Part shown: positions 36,485 to 44,797 of the stretch, piece after piece | How the letters are laid out: each line of letters starts with the position of its first letter | How positions within the stretch are numbered: position 1 is the stretch's first letter | Source: Bacillota bacterium | Lineage (GTDB): Bacteria; Bacillota; Clostridia; Acetivibrionales; DSM-1351 | DNA length: 64,000 nucleotides | NCBI GenBank assembly: GCA_023400235.1 | Contig: JAEXFI010000008.1 | Span: 88,247-152,246 of the forward strand | Reading direction: 5' to 3' | The notes under the pieces: model-generated | Told to the model about the DNA's origin: nothing | Databases searched by the model: none | Seen by the model: only the letters and a program-made list of their open reading frames with translations | Program-made: the position numbers and the translations under genes

Positions 36485-36889
36485 ATGATAAAACGATTTT
36501 TTATTTATGGAATTATCGGCTGGAGCATGGAGATTGTCTGGACGGGACTGTATTCTTTGATTAACGGCAATCTGACCCTTGAAGCTTATACCAGCCTGTG
36601 GATGTTGTTTATATATGGCTGCGGTGTTTTTCTGGAACCTATTCATGATATTATCCGTCCTTGGAATATCATGCTGCGTGGTCTGATTTGGGTTGTAATA
36701 ATATGGGGTATAGAATACTCCACGGGCAAGCTCATACTGGGCATACTCCACGTATATCCCTGGAAGTACTTCGGCAGATTTGCGGTTGAGGGCATCGTGA
36801 GACTGGACTACGCCCCCGCCTGGTTTCTGGCAGGACTGCTCTTTGAGAGGGCGCATATGCTTCTGGACAGGGTGAAGCTAGTTAAATGA
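36485..36889 (+). CDS. Four-to-five-helix membrane protein (putative ABC permease, CmpB type)
   Basis: 134 residues from MIKRFFIYGIIGW, with the pattern of the small CmpB/PF06541 membrane proteins: WSMEIVWTGLYSL, YGCGVFLEPIHD, YSTGKLIL and a final LDYAPAWFLAGLLFER. The family is called ABC permease in databases, but no transporter partner is adjacent. No ribosome site precedes this ATG; an ATG at 36437 would add 16 residues, also without one, so the start is uncertain. Confidence 0.75.
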   Translation: MIKRFFIYGIIGWSMEIVWTGLYSLINGNLTLEAYTSLWMLFIYGCGVFLEPIHDIIRPWNIMLRGLIWVVIIWGIEYSTGKLILGILHVYPWKYFGRFAVEGIVRLDYAPAWFLAGLLFERAHMLLDRVKLVK

Positions 36890-36982
36890 CACAAATATTA
36901 CAAATATTAATTTTTTGTGATTCATTTGAAATATGTTAAGCACGATATTATAATATAATTACTTTGAATATTTAAACTTAAA

Positions 36983-37012
36983 AAAAAGTATGCACAATGG
37001 TGTATGCTTTTT
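36983..37012 (+). terminator. Terminator after the CmpB-like gene
   Basis: AAAAAGTATGCAC pairs with GTGTATGCTTTTT, 13 bp including two G-U pairs, with a 4-nt loop. Confidence 0.88.
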
Positions 37013-37066
37013 ATTTGTATGTTTGTCTGATTTTATGTTTTTGTTTTATTTATTTTAGGGGGATCA

Positions 37067-38095
37067 ATGAGCAATATAATGATAAATGAAAAGTTTGAGC
37101 TTCAAAACCAGCTCAAACAGTCAAGAAAGAAAAAGAAGAAATCCAGATTCAAAAGCTTGCTGGCTTTTTTGATTTTTGAATTCATATTCGTGTCTTTTAC
37201 CACACCCTTGCTGGTGTTTTACGGACCCTTTGAAAATGTGAAAAGGACTGTTATCGGCATGACCTGGAACTCATTCACCCTGCAGAAGATTCCCAAGGCC
37301 TTTTTATCGGACGGAGCAATCGCCCGTATTCTTGGGGACGGGTATGCCATATCCGACGTGGACACCGAAGCCATAAACCTGCTGAAATTTGGTATAAAGC
37401 ATACCAGGAAGATTGAGCTTTTCGACATAGAAAGCAGCAATTTCAAGGGGAAAATGCTGCTGGTGGAGGACCCTACACGTATCAGGGTGGGATATTCAAA
37501 CCAGATGCCCCGGGCCGGTGAAACCACCAGCAGTATAGCAAAAAGAAACGGTGCAGTAGCTGCCATAAACGGCGGAGGCTTTATTGACACCAAATGGGCA
37601 GGCACCGGGGGAGCACCTCTGGGCTACCTTATCAGCAACGGCAAGTATATAAGCGGGGAAATCAAGGATAAGGACAAGAAGAGGGACACCATCGCCTTTA
37701 CCCAGGACGGCATGCTTATAGTAGGAAAGCACTCTGAAAATGACCTTAAGAAATACAAGGTGAAGGAGGCCATCAGCTTCGGACCTCCGCTGGTGGTAAA
37801 CGGAAAGCCTACCATTAAGGGAGACGGAGGCTGGGGTATATCTCCCAGAACTGTTATAGGGCAAAAAGAGGACGGCTCGGTGCTGCTGCTGGTAATAGAC
37901 GGCAGAAGTCTGAAATCCTTTGGAGCCACCTTGAAGGAAGTACAGGATATAATGCTCAAGCATGGAGCGGTAAATGCAGCAAATCTCGATGGCGGTTCTT
38001 CTGCCACCATGTTCTATGACGGCAAGGTAATAAATACTCCCTCCGACGCACTTGGAGAGAGATCGGTGCCATCAGTGTTCATGGTAATGCCGTAA
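37067..38095 (+). CDS. Phosphodiester glycosidase-family (NAGPA/DUF2233) membrane protein
   Basis: 342 residues. A basic N-terminus (QSRKKKKKSRF) and one membrane helix at about 28-50 anchor it, with the enzyme outside. The C-terminal domain (about 110-342) has family motifs: AAINGGGFID, GGAPLGYLISNGK, SFGPPLVVNGK, GISPRTVIGQ, VIDGRSL and AANLDGGSSATMFYDG. NAGPA-like enzymes remove GlcNAc from phosphodiester-linked glycans; bacterial members act on wall glycans or exopolysaccharide. AGGGGG lies 5 bases before the ATG. It is followed 57 bp later by another membrane-anchored protein, probably in one operon. Confidence 0.9.
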   Translation: MSNIMINEKFELQNQLKQSRKKKKKSRFKSLLAFLIFEFIFVSFTTPLLVFYGPFENVKRTVIGMTWNSFTLQKIPKAFLSDGAIARILGDGYAISDVDTEAINLLKFGIKHTRKIELFDIESSNFKGKMLLVEDPTRIRVGYSNQMPRAGETTSSIAKRNGAVAAINGGGFIDTKWAGTGGAPLGYLISNGKYISGEIKDKDKKRDTIAFTQDGMLIVGKHSENDLKKYKVKEAISFGPPLVVNGKPTIKGDGGWGISPRTVIGQKEDGSVLLLVIDGRSLKSFGATLKEVQDIMLKHGAVNAANLDGGSSATMFYDGKVINTPSDALGERSVPSVFMVMP

Positions 38096-38152
38096 GCAGC
38101 AATAAATGTATGAGGACAAGTAAAGTAAGAGAGCCGCAAACAAGCGACACAC

Positions 38153-39268
38153 ATGCCTTTCCCGGCTCACGGCAGGCGTGCTGATATAAAAACCCAAGCT
38201 GAGCCAGAAAGGCTGACATACCAGGTGAAAACTCTAGTTAAGTGGTATAAATGGATTATATTAGCTATAATATTGCAGTTTTGCTTTTTATTCTACATTA
38301 ATAACATATTTTTAAATTCAGACGGTTCAGTTAGCGTAGTCAATACCGAAACCAAGGCAGACCCGCTGACGGGAGATTTTAAGGTGCCCCAGGAGGTAAA
38401 GCAGGTAAAGGTATCCTTTAACGCAAGATTTGGAGCTTTTGTAGATAAAGACGGGATTCTGCATATAATAAATATTAAGTCAAACAAAGATAAAAAAATT
38501 GCAGGCCTGGACAATGACAGGATAACCTTTTTCAAATGGCTGCCTGACAGGGACATGGTTATATACTCCTCGGATACCAAGGACGGAAAAGCCGGTGTAG
38601 TGCAGCTCTCCACCTATGAAGCCGACACTGAAACCACCAGGGACTATCCTGAGATAAGGGATTTGACCAAGGACAGCAAGGTGATGGATATAGACCTTTC
38701 ACCTTATACAAACGTGGTATATGCCAAAATAAACACCTCCGAAACCAGGTCGAAGATTATCAGGTTCAATGTTATGAGCCAATATGCTCATGTGATGAAT
38801 CTTGGCCCTGATGCACTTATCAAGGAAAGCAATTATTTCAACAAGCTGGTATACCAGAATCCGGGCGAGGCCATATATGTCTATGACGGTATGACCAAGA
38901 TCAAAAACAAGGTACCTCTGGATGCGGAGAATGTGAGAATACTGGACATAGATTCAAATGACACCTTGTATTTAGGTGTTTTAGGCACAAACGGCATGGT
39001 TACCCAGATATACCAGCAGAAGATAGAAGAAGGGAAGCTGACGGACAACTGGACGAAGACTCTCTTGAAGGAGCCTTTGCGGCTTGAGGATATTGTAATA
39101 TCCATAAACGGCAACATGTATTATATAAACAGGGACGAAAATAAAATAATCAATATTAAAAATGACTTGAAGGCTTCCTTCAGAGGTGATATTCTGGAAG
39201 TACTGGACGGTGCGCTGGTGTCCATGGACGGCAGCAGGGTAAACATCACCTCTCTTAAAGAATATTAA
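38153..39268 (+). CDS. Membrane-anchored extracytoplasmic beta-propeller-like protein
   Basis: 371 residues with one N-terminal helix (WIILAIILQFCFLFYI, about 34-49) and a large exterior domain. The exterior shows repeated short strands (VKVSFNARFGAFVDKDGILHI, ITFFKWLPDRDMVIYSS, VMDIDLSPYTNVVYAKI, VRILDIDSNDTLYLGVL) like propeller blades. No catalytic motif. The start is unclear: this ATG lacks a ribosome site, and GTG 38225 is an alternative. It follows the phosphodiester glycosidase and may work with it in envelope polymer handling (inference). Specific family not recognised. Confidence 0.75.
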   Translation: MPFPAHGRRADIKTQAEPERLTYQVKTLVKWYKWIILAIILQFCFLFYINNIFLNSDGSVSVVNTETKADPLTGDFKVPQEVKQVKVSFNARFGAFVDKDGILHIINIKSNKDKKIAGLDNDRITFFKWLPDRDMVIYSSDTKDGKAGVVQLSTYEADTETTRDYPEIRDLTKDSKVMDIDLSPYTNVVYAKINTSETRSKIIRFNVMSQYAHVMNLGPDALIKESNYFNKLVYQNPGEAIYVYDGMTKIKNKVPLDAENVRILDIDSNDTLYLGVLGTNGMVTQIYQQKIEEGKLTDNWTKTLLKEPLRLEDIVISINGNMYYINRDENKIINIKNDLKASFRGDILEVLDGALVSMDGSRVNITSLKEY

Positions 39269-39371
39269 GTCAATGGGAATGTTTAATAAATGACAATGTT
39301 TATTTAACAGGCAAATGGGTATAAATAAATTAAGTTTAAGTAACAAACACGTAAATCAGGAGGAATTTATT

Positions 39372-39698
39372 ATGTCAGGTAAAATAGTTGATATCACTAA
39401 CGATATATTTCAGGAGACTGTTGTCAAATCAGATCTACCCGTGGTTGTGGATTTCTGGGCATCCTGGTGCGGCCCTTGCAGACTGGTAGCTCCCATAATG
39501 GAAGAGCTGGCCGAGGAATTTGACGGTAAAATCAAGGTATCCAAGGTAAATGTTGATGACCAGGGTGAATTGGCTGCTCAATTCAGAATCATGAGCATAC
39601 CTACTGTACTTATTTTCAAGGATGGACAAATAGCTGAGAAAATCGTAGGAGCCAGAGCGAAGGGCGAGTTTGTGGAACTGATAGAAAAGCATCTGTGA
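39372..39698 (+). CDS. trxA: Thioredoxin
   Basis: A 108-residue cytosolic disulfide reductase. Active site WASWCGPCR (Cys about 33 and 36), buried Asp in VVVDFWA, cis-Pro in SIPTVLIFKDG. CAGGAGGAA is placed 9 bases before the ATG at 39372; a longer frame upstream lacks this support. Length and all motifs are normal. It sits between envelope proteins and a DivIVA-like gene, without its reductase. Confidence 0.96.
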   Translation: MSGKIVDITNDIFQETVVKSDLPVVVDFWASWCGPCRLVAPIMEELAEEFDGKIKVSKVNVDDQGELAAQFRIMSIPTVLIFKDGQIAEKIVGARAKGEFVELIEKHL

Positions 39699-39776
39699 TT
39701 GTAACCCCATTGGCAGCTTACCGACAGCCGTAATTACAGTAGATATTTTTATTTTCATATAGCCGGCGCATTAAAG

Positions 39777-39838
39777 TGAATCTCTTAAAAACAGCTGACA
39801 TGGTCAAGCTTGTACTTAAGAGATTCATTTGCTATAAT
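39777..39838 (+). promoter_or_regulatory. Promoter overlapping a perfect 12-bp inverted repeat
   Basis: TTGTAC (39810-39815), a 17-bp spacer and TATAAT (39833-39838) form a near-consensus sigma-A promoter for the DivIVA-like gene. TGAATCTCTTAA (39777-39788) and TTAAGAGATTCA (39817-39828) are perfect inverted repeats 40 bp apart; the right arm lies inside the spacer. It may be a two-site operator, or a terminator of trxA reused as promoter. Confidence 0.75.
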
Positions 39839-39901
39839 GGAAGATATTATGAATTATTAAGTAATATTATCAAGTATTGGTCTTTTTTGGGAGGATGCGT
39901 T

Positions 39902-40333
39902 ATGGCAGGTGAGAAAAAGTTTTCAACTTCACTTTTTGGTTTCAAGAAGCAACATGTCAATGATTACCTTGAAAGATTAAATAGAGAATATGAAGAAAAG
40001 ATAAAAACCAAGGAGAAGGAAATTTCCGAGGTAAGGACTATGTATCGTGACATAAAGTCCAAATATGACGATATGACCAGAAGTCTCGAGCAAATACAGG
40101 AAGACCGTGAAAGAATAGCAACCGCACTTATAACTGCCCAGGAAAAGGCAGAGAACATCATAAGTGAAGCAAAGCTTCAGGCCTTAAATGAAAAGAAGGA
40201 CCTTGAGAAGCAGGTGGAAGAGGAAAAGGAAAAGCTTGTGGATATCAAGGAAGAGCTTAAGATTCTGAAGGTGGAAGTGGTGGACAAGCTCAAGAAGTAT
40301 GAAGGAGAACTGACGGGTTTTATAAGTGAATGA
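39902..40333 (+). CDS. DivIVA-like coiled-coil protein
   Basis: 143 residues. The first 45 match the membrane-curvature-binding head of DivIVA/GpsB proteins (FSTSLFGFKKQHVNDYLERLN), then a long Lys/Glu coiled coil to the end. It is shorter than true DivIVA and lacks the C-terminal tetramerisation region, so it could be GpsB-like or an accessory scaffold at the septum or pole. TTGGGAGG lies 8 bases before the ATG; upstream in-frame ATG codons precede the promoter and are excluded. Confidence 0.85.
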   Translation: MAGEKKFSTSLFGFKKQHVNDYLERLNREYEEKIKTKEKEISEVRTMYRDIKSKYDDMTRSLEQIQEDRERIATALITAQEKAENIISEAKLQALNEKKDLEKQVEEEKEKLVDIKEELKILKVEVVDKLKKYEGELTGFISE

Positions 40334-40499
40334 GCTCCGGAAGTATTTTTGCTTGAATAAAAATTTGAATTAACTTATAATATAATAAATTTATAAATAT
40401 AGATAGATATATTTTTAAATACTTTTGTTATTGTTTTGCATATAATACATATACTTCATATATTATTTATATATGAACCATATTATTAATAAATGCTGT

Positions 40500-40800
40500 G
40501 AATGGGAAGAGTAAGTGATAAGCCAGTCAAAGAGAGCCGGGAAACAGTCAGCTGTTGGTGGAACCCCGGTACAGGTTTTTACTGAAGGCAGCCCGGGAGC
40601 GGCTTTTTCGAAACCCTTGTGAAGCAGGCTGTTCCGGGGGACGGTAGAAAAAGACGTAACGCCACGTTACAGGCGGGTAATGTAAGCATTACAAGGAAGT
40701 TGATGCCGCATTATATTAGAGTGAATGCATTTTATTGCATTAATTAGGGTGGTACCGCGGAAACCTTCGTCCCTGTTTTTCAGAGGACTTGGTTTTTTTT
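40500..40800 (+). promoter_or_regulatory. T-box leader controlling the lrp-aminotransferase operon
   Basis: The antiterminator T-box AGGGTGGTACCGCGG is at 40746-40760. Stem I is visible as AGAGAGCCGGG pairing with CCCGGGAGCGGCTTTTT, with GGTGGAACC inside. The specifier strand is CGAAACCCTTGTGAAGC; aligned with the glyQS pattern CGAAA-codon, the codon is CCC (40614-40616), proline. The T-box bulge TGGT implies discriminator base A, compatible with tRNA-Pro. The alternative readings ACC or CTT cannot be fully excluded. The terminator pairs CCTTCGTCCCTG with CAGAGGACTTGG and is followed by nine T. The AT-rich 40334-40499 should hold the promoter (TATAAT at 40441). Confidence 0.92.
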
Positions 40801-40871
40801 TATTGTCATCAGCCGGCTATGGGTAAAACGCAAATTATATAAAGGATATTAGATAACAGGAGGAGATTATT

Positions 40872-41351
40872 ATGTTGGAGATTTTAGAAATTCTGGAGAA
40901 GAACAGCAGGGCCACGGCGGAGGAAATTGCAGTGATGCTTGGGAAGTCCGTTGAAGAGGTAAAAGAGGCCATAAAGAAATTTGAAGCGGAAAATATCATA
41001 GCGGGCTACAGCACTCTGGTGAATTGGGACAGAACTGAAAGAGAGAAGGTAACGGCGCTTATAGAGGTGAAAGTAACGCCGCAGAGGGGGCTGGGCTTTG
41101 ATAAAATAGCAGACAGGATATACAAGTACCCCGAGGTCACAGCTTGCTACCTCATGTCGGGGGGCTTTGACCTGACGGTGATTATTGAAGGAAGGACCAT
41201 GAAGGAGGTTGCACTTTTTGTTTCCGAAAAATTGGCTCCCCTGGAATCGGTACTCAGCTGTGCAACTCATTTTGTGCTGAAGAAATATAAGGACAAGGGC
41301 ACTATTTTTGAAGAAAAGCAGACTGACAGAAGGGAGCAGATATTCATATGA
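40872..41351 (+). CDS. Lrp/AsnC-family transcription regulator
   Basis: 159 residues: N-terminal winged helix (MLEILEILEKNSRATAEEIAVML) and C-terminal RAM ligand domain (VTALIEVKVTPQRGLGF, CYLMSGGFDLTVIIEG). Regulators of this kind sense amino acids. AGGAGG lies 7 bases before the ATG. Its stop overlaps the aminotransferase start (ATGA), so the two are coupled and both depend on the T-box. Probably autoregulatory or controlling amino-acid genes elsewhere. Confidence 0.93.
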   Translation: MLEILEILEKNSRATAEEIAVMLGKSVEEVKEAIKKFEAENIIAGYSTLVNWDRTEREKVTALIEVKVTPQRGLGFDKIADRIYKYPEVTACYLMSGGFDLTVIIEGRTMKEVALFVSEKLAPLESVLSCATHFVLKKYKDKGTIFEEKQTDRREQIFI

Positions 41352-42514
41352 TAATGAAGGATATGATTTTGGACAGAATAAAAAATGTCCCTCCTTCGGG
41401 CATCAGAAAGTACTTTGATCTGATAAACGAAATGAAGGATGTGATATCTCTCGGAGTTGGTGAGCCGGATTTTATAACTCCCTGGAATATAAGGGAGGCG
41501 GGCATATATTCGCTGGAGCACGGCCATACCCAGTATTCTTCAAATGCGGGCTTTATTGAGCTCAGAGAAGAGATAAGCAGCTATCTTTTCAGAAAGTTCT
41601 CACTGGAATACAATCCTGTAGATGAGATACTGGTGACGGTGGGAGGCAGCGAGGGCATAGATGCGGCTCTGAGGGCACTTGTAGGGCCGGGGGATGAGGT
41701 GATTATACCGGAACCCAGCTTTGTGGCTTACAAGGGCTGTACAGGGTTCACGGGGGCTACTGCCGTGACCATTCCGCTGAAGCAGGAAAACCAGTTCAAG
41801 CTCACTGCTGAGGAACTGGAAAACGCCATAACTCCTAAAACCAAGGTGGTTATTATTCCTTTTCCAAATAATCCCACAGGAGCTATCATGTCCCGGGAGG
41901 ACTTGTATGAGCTCGTGAAGGTGCTCAAGGACAAAAATATAGTGGTGCTGTCGGACGAAATATACTGCGAACTTACCTATGAAGGCAGTCATACTTCAAT
42001 TGCAAGTTTTCCTGAGATGAGGGAGCAGACGCTGGTAATAAACGGATTTTCAAAATCCTTTGCCATGACAGGCTGGCGTTTGGGCTATGCCTGCGGTCAC
42101 AGGGACCTTATCAATGAAATGAAAAAAATACACCAGTACGGAATAATGTGTGCCCCCACAACGGCACAGGATGCTGCCCTTGAGGCACTGCAAAACAGCG
42201 AGGAAGACGTGGCCATGATGGCAAAGGAGTATAACAGGCGCAGACGAGTTATGCTGGACGGCTTCAAAAAGTCGGGCTACAGCAGCTTTGAACCTAAGGG
42301 TGCGTTTTATGTTTTCCCAAATATCAAGAGCTCCGGACTTAGCTCCGACCAGTTCTGTGAAAGGCTTCTGCTGGAACAGAAGGTCCTGGTAGTGCCGGGT
42401 ACGGCCTTCGGAGAATGCGGAGAGGGCTATGTACGTGCATGCTATGCCTCATCAATGGACAATATAATGGAAGCGATGAAAAGAATCAAGATTTTTACCG
42501 ACAGCCTGGGATAA
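41348..42514 (+). CDS. Class I/II PLP-dependent aminotransferase
   Basis: 388 residues, fold type I. PFPNNPTGAIMS contains the substrate and cofactor Asn, VLSDEIYCELTYEG the Asp binding pyridine N, the PLP Lys is in NGFSKSFAMTGWRLGYACG, and the C-terminal Arg in GEGYVRACYASS binds the carboxylate. Closest in pattern to the aspartate/aromatic (PatA/AspC-like) group. The T-box placement says it responds to one uncharged tRNA. Overlap with the lrp gene is 4 bp. Confidence 0.93.
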   Translation: MIMKDMILDRIKNVPPSGIRKYFDLINEMKDVISLGVGEPDFITPWNIREAGIYSLEHGHTQYSSNAGFIELREEISSYLFRKFSLEYNPVDEILVTVGGSEGIDAALRALVGPGDEVIIPEPSFVAYKGCTGFTGATAVTIPLKQENQFKLTAEELENAITPKTKVVIIPFPNNPTGAIMSREDLYELVKVLKDKNIVVLSDEIYCELTYEGSHTSIASFPEMREQTLVINGFSKSFAMTGWRLGYACGHRDLINEMKKIHQYGIMCAPTTAQDAALEALQNSEEDVAMMAKEYNRRRRVMLDGFKKSGYSSFEPKGAFYVFPNIKSSGLSSDQFCERLLLEQKVLVVPGTAFGECGEGYVRACYASSMDNIMEAMKRIKIFTDSLG

Positions 42515-42600
42515 CAGGTAAAAAAGTGCCGGGTCGTGTTTGGTGCTTACCTTGTTACTAACGGCGGTCTACTAAGCTGGGGAGAGGTTAATAAATAAAA

Positions 42601-43428
42601 ATGTATAAATTGGTGGCAATAGATCTGGATGGAACACTGCTGAATACGGACAAGGAAATATCGGACAGAAATAAGGAGGCTATTTCCCTGGCAATGCAAA
42701 AGGGAGTTAAGGTCGTGGTCTGCTCGGGGAGGGTATATACAGGCGCCAGGCTTTATGCAAAGCAAATAGGCTCCCGGGACCCGATTATTGCCTGCAATGG
42801 TGCAATAATAACCGACAGGCTGGACGGGGATATTATTTACTCCGACTATATGGGCCTTGCGGTAAGCCTGAAGGTAAACCATATCTGCAAGCAGCAGGGA
42901 GTTTATTTTCATGTGTATGCCGGGGATACCATGCTTACTGAAAAGCTGGGCTTCACCTCCAAAAAGTATTTTGAAAAAAATAAGTTTCTGCCCCCTGAAG
43001 ACAGGGTAGATATTGAAGTTGTGGGGGATATGCAGGAAAAGCTTAAAAGCATTCCAGGCAAGGTGCTGAAGTTTGTAATAGTCAGTGACGACCCGCGGAA
43101 GTTGAGAAAGACCCGGGTGGAAATGGAGAAGCTGGAAGAGGTGGATATTATGAGCTCCAACTTTGACAATTTTGAGGTGATGAACAAAGGTGTCAGCAAG
43201 GGGGCTGCTCTGGAGAAGCTGTCCGGGATATATGAAATACCGCCGGAGCAAATGATTGCCATAGGGGACAATGAAAATGACGTGTCCATGTTTGAATACG
43301 CAGGGCTTGGTATTGCCATGGATAACGGTGAAGCCATTGCCAAGGCTGCTTCAAAGTACATAACGGCTGACAATGATGCCGACGGTGTGGCTCAGGCAAT
43401 AGAAAAGTTTGTTTTGGCAAAAGGCTAG
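42601..43428 (+). CDS. Cof-type HAD-superfamily phosphatase
   Basis: 275 residues. HAD motif I DLDGTLL (Asp 8, 10), motif II CSGR, motif III Lys in NKGVSKGAAL, motif IV GDNENDVSMFEYA. The type IIB cap between them matches Cof/YidA sugar-phosphate phosphatases. GGGGAGAGG lies 13 bases before the ATG, a rather long spacing. The prfB promoter lies inside its last codons. Substrate unknown. Confidence 0.93.
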   Translation: MYKLVAIDLDGTLLNTDKEISDRNKEAISLAMQKGVKVVVCSGRVYTGARLYAKQIGSRDPIIACNGAIITDRLDGDIIYSDYMGLAVSLKVNHICKQQGVYFHVYAGDTMLTEKLGFTSKKYFEKNKFLPPEDRVDIEVVGDMQEKLKSIPGKVLKFVIVSDDPRKLRKTRVEMEKLEEVDIMSSNFDNFEVMNKGVSKGAALEKLSGIYEIPPEQMIAIGDNENDVSMFEYAGLGIAMDNGEAIAKAASKYITADNDADGVAQAIEKFVLAKG

Positions 43429-43442
43429 ACGTTGGATATAAT
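43414..43442 (+). promoter_or_regulatory. Probable prfB promoter
   Basis: TTGGCA (43414-43419), 17-bp spacer, TATAAT (43437-43442); the -35 is inside the 3' end of the HAD gene and transcription would start about 40 bases before prfB. Confidence 0.7.
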
Positions 43443-43492
43443 AGTATTGAAGTGTATTCATGCACAAATTAACATATGAGAGGGATGATTAA

Positions 43493-44615
43493 ATGCTGGA
43501 GTTAGAACAGTACAAGCTGGAACTGCAAGGCTTGAAAAGCAATTTAGAGGAAATGAGGGCTTCACTTTGACATCGCCAGACTAAGCGATGAGATTGCGGA
43601 GCTTGAGCACAAGGCTTCTGAGCCTGAATTCTGGAATGATATGGAGAATTCTCAGAAGATACTGCAAAGAACAAAAAACCTTAAAACCAAAATAGAGAGA
43701 TTTACGAATCTCACCACCCTTTGGGAGGATATGACCACACTGACGGAGCTGGGGCTTGAGGAACAGGACGAAAGCGTCATACCTGAAGTGGGAGAGGGTC
43801 TTGAAAGTCTTACAAAGAATCTGGAGGCCCTGAGACTGGAAACCCTTCTGACGGGGCCATATGACAAAAACAATGCCATACTTACCCTGCATGCAGGAGC
43901 GGGCGGAACAGAAGCCCAGGACTGGGTAGAGATGCTTTTGCGCATGTTTACCAGATGGGGAGAGGCAAAGGGCTATGAAGTAAAAATTCTGGATTTTCTC
44001 AGCGGTGATGAAGCCGGAATAAAAAGCGTTACCATTCATGTCATTGGAGAAAACGCCTATGGCTATCTGAAGTCCGAAAAGGGAGTACACCGCCTGGTGA
44101 GAATATCGCCCTTTGATTCGTCGGGAAGAAGGCATACCTCCTTTGCTTCACTGGATGTCATGCCTGAGTTGGACGATACCATTGAAATCAACATCAATCC
44201 CGATGATTTGAGGATTGACACCTACAGAGCATCAGGAGCCGGAGGACAGCACATAAACAAAACCGACTCTGCCATAAGAATCACCCACATACCCACCGGT
44301 GTTGTGGTTTCCTGTCAGACCGAGCGTTCCCAGTTCCAGAACAAGGATAATGCCATGAAGATGCTTAAATCAAAGCTCTTTGAGCTGAAGGAACGTGAGC
44401 AGAAGGAAAAAATAGAGGATTTGAAGGGTGTTCAGATGGAAATAGCCTGGGGCAGCCAGATACGTTCCTACGTATTTTGTCCCTACACTCTTGTAAAGGA
44501 CCACCGCACCAATTATGAGGAAGGGAATGTCAACGGGGTCATGGACGGCAACCTGGATGGATTTATTAACGCCTTTCTCTCCAGGGAAAAAGAGGAAGGT
44601 AATACTACTGCCTAG
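43493..44615 (+). CDS. prfB: Peptide chain release factor 2 (programmed +1 frameshift)
   Basis: Recognises UGA and UAA stop codons. The first 25 codons (43493-43567) end at CTT followed by an in-frame TGA at 43568-43570. Skipping T43568 and resuming at GAC (43569) restores the frame to 44615, for 373 residues in total. This is the classic autoregulatory RF2 frameshift CTT-TGA-C, with an internal AGGG 5 bases upstream as stimulator. Motifs: anticodon-like SPF in RISPFDSSG and the catalytic GGQ in GAGGQHINKTDSA. AGAGGG lies 7 bases before the ATG. Confidence 0.97.
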
Positions 44616-44644
44616 TACAGCATTCGATAAAAAGGTGCATATAT

Positions 44645-44797
44645 TTGGAGGGGATTTTTTGGAAATACAAGGCGGAGAAGTGGGGAATAATTGCTTTATT
44701 CCAATTTGACGATGCAGTTCCAATATACCCAAATTATGTGCCGGGATTTACCGAGGGTTGTACCGTCTTTGTATATGAGAAGGAAGGGATGGCATGA
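44645..44797 (+). CDS. Possible 50-residue protein coupled to larB
   Basis: TTG 44645 follows AAAAAGGTG by 8 bases. The frame reads a protein-like sequence containing FWKYKAEKWGIIALFQFDD, then AVPIYPNYVPGFTEG and CTVFVYEKEGMA. Its TGA overlaps the larB ATG as ATGA, the usual sign of translational coupling. Amino-acid use is balanced with many aromatic residues, unlike a chance frame. A competing start (TTG 44659, better-spaced GGAGGGG) opens only a 16-codon frame. No family recognised; a small partner of the Lar proteins is conceivable but not shown. Confidence 0.5.
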   Translation: MEGIFWKYKAEKWGIIALFQFDDAVPIYPNYVPGFTEGCTVFVYEKEGMA

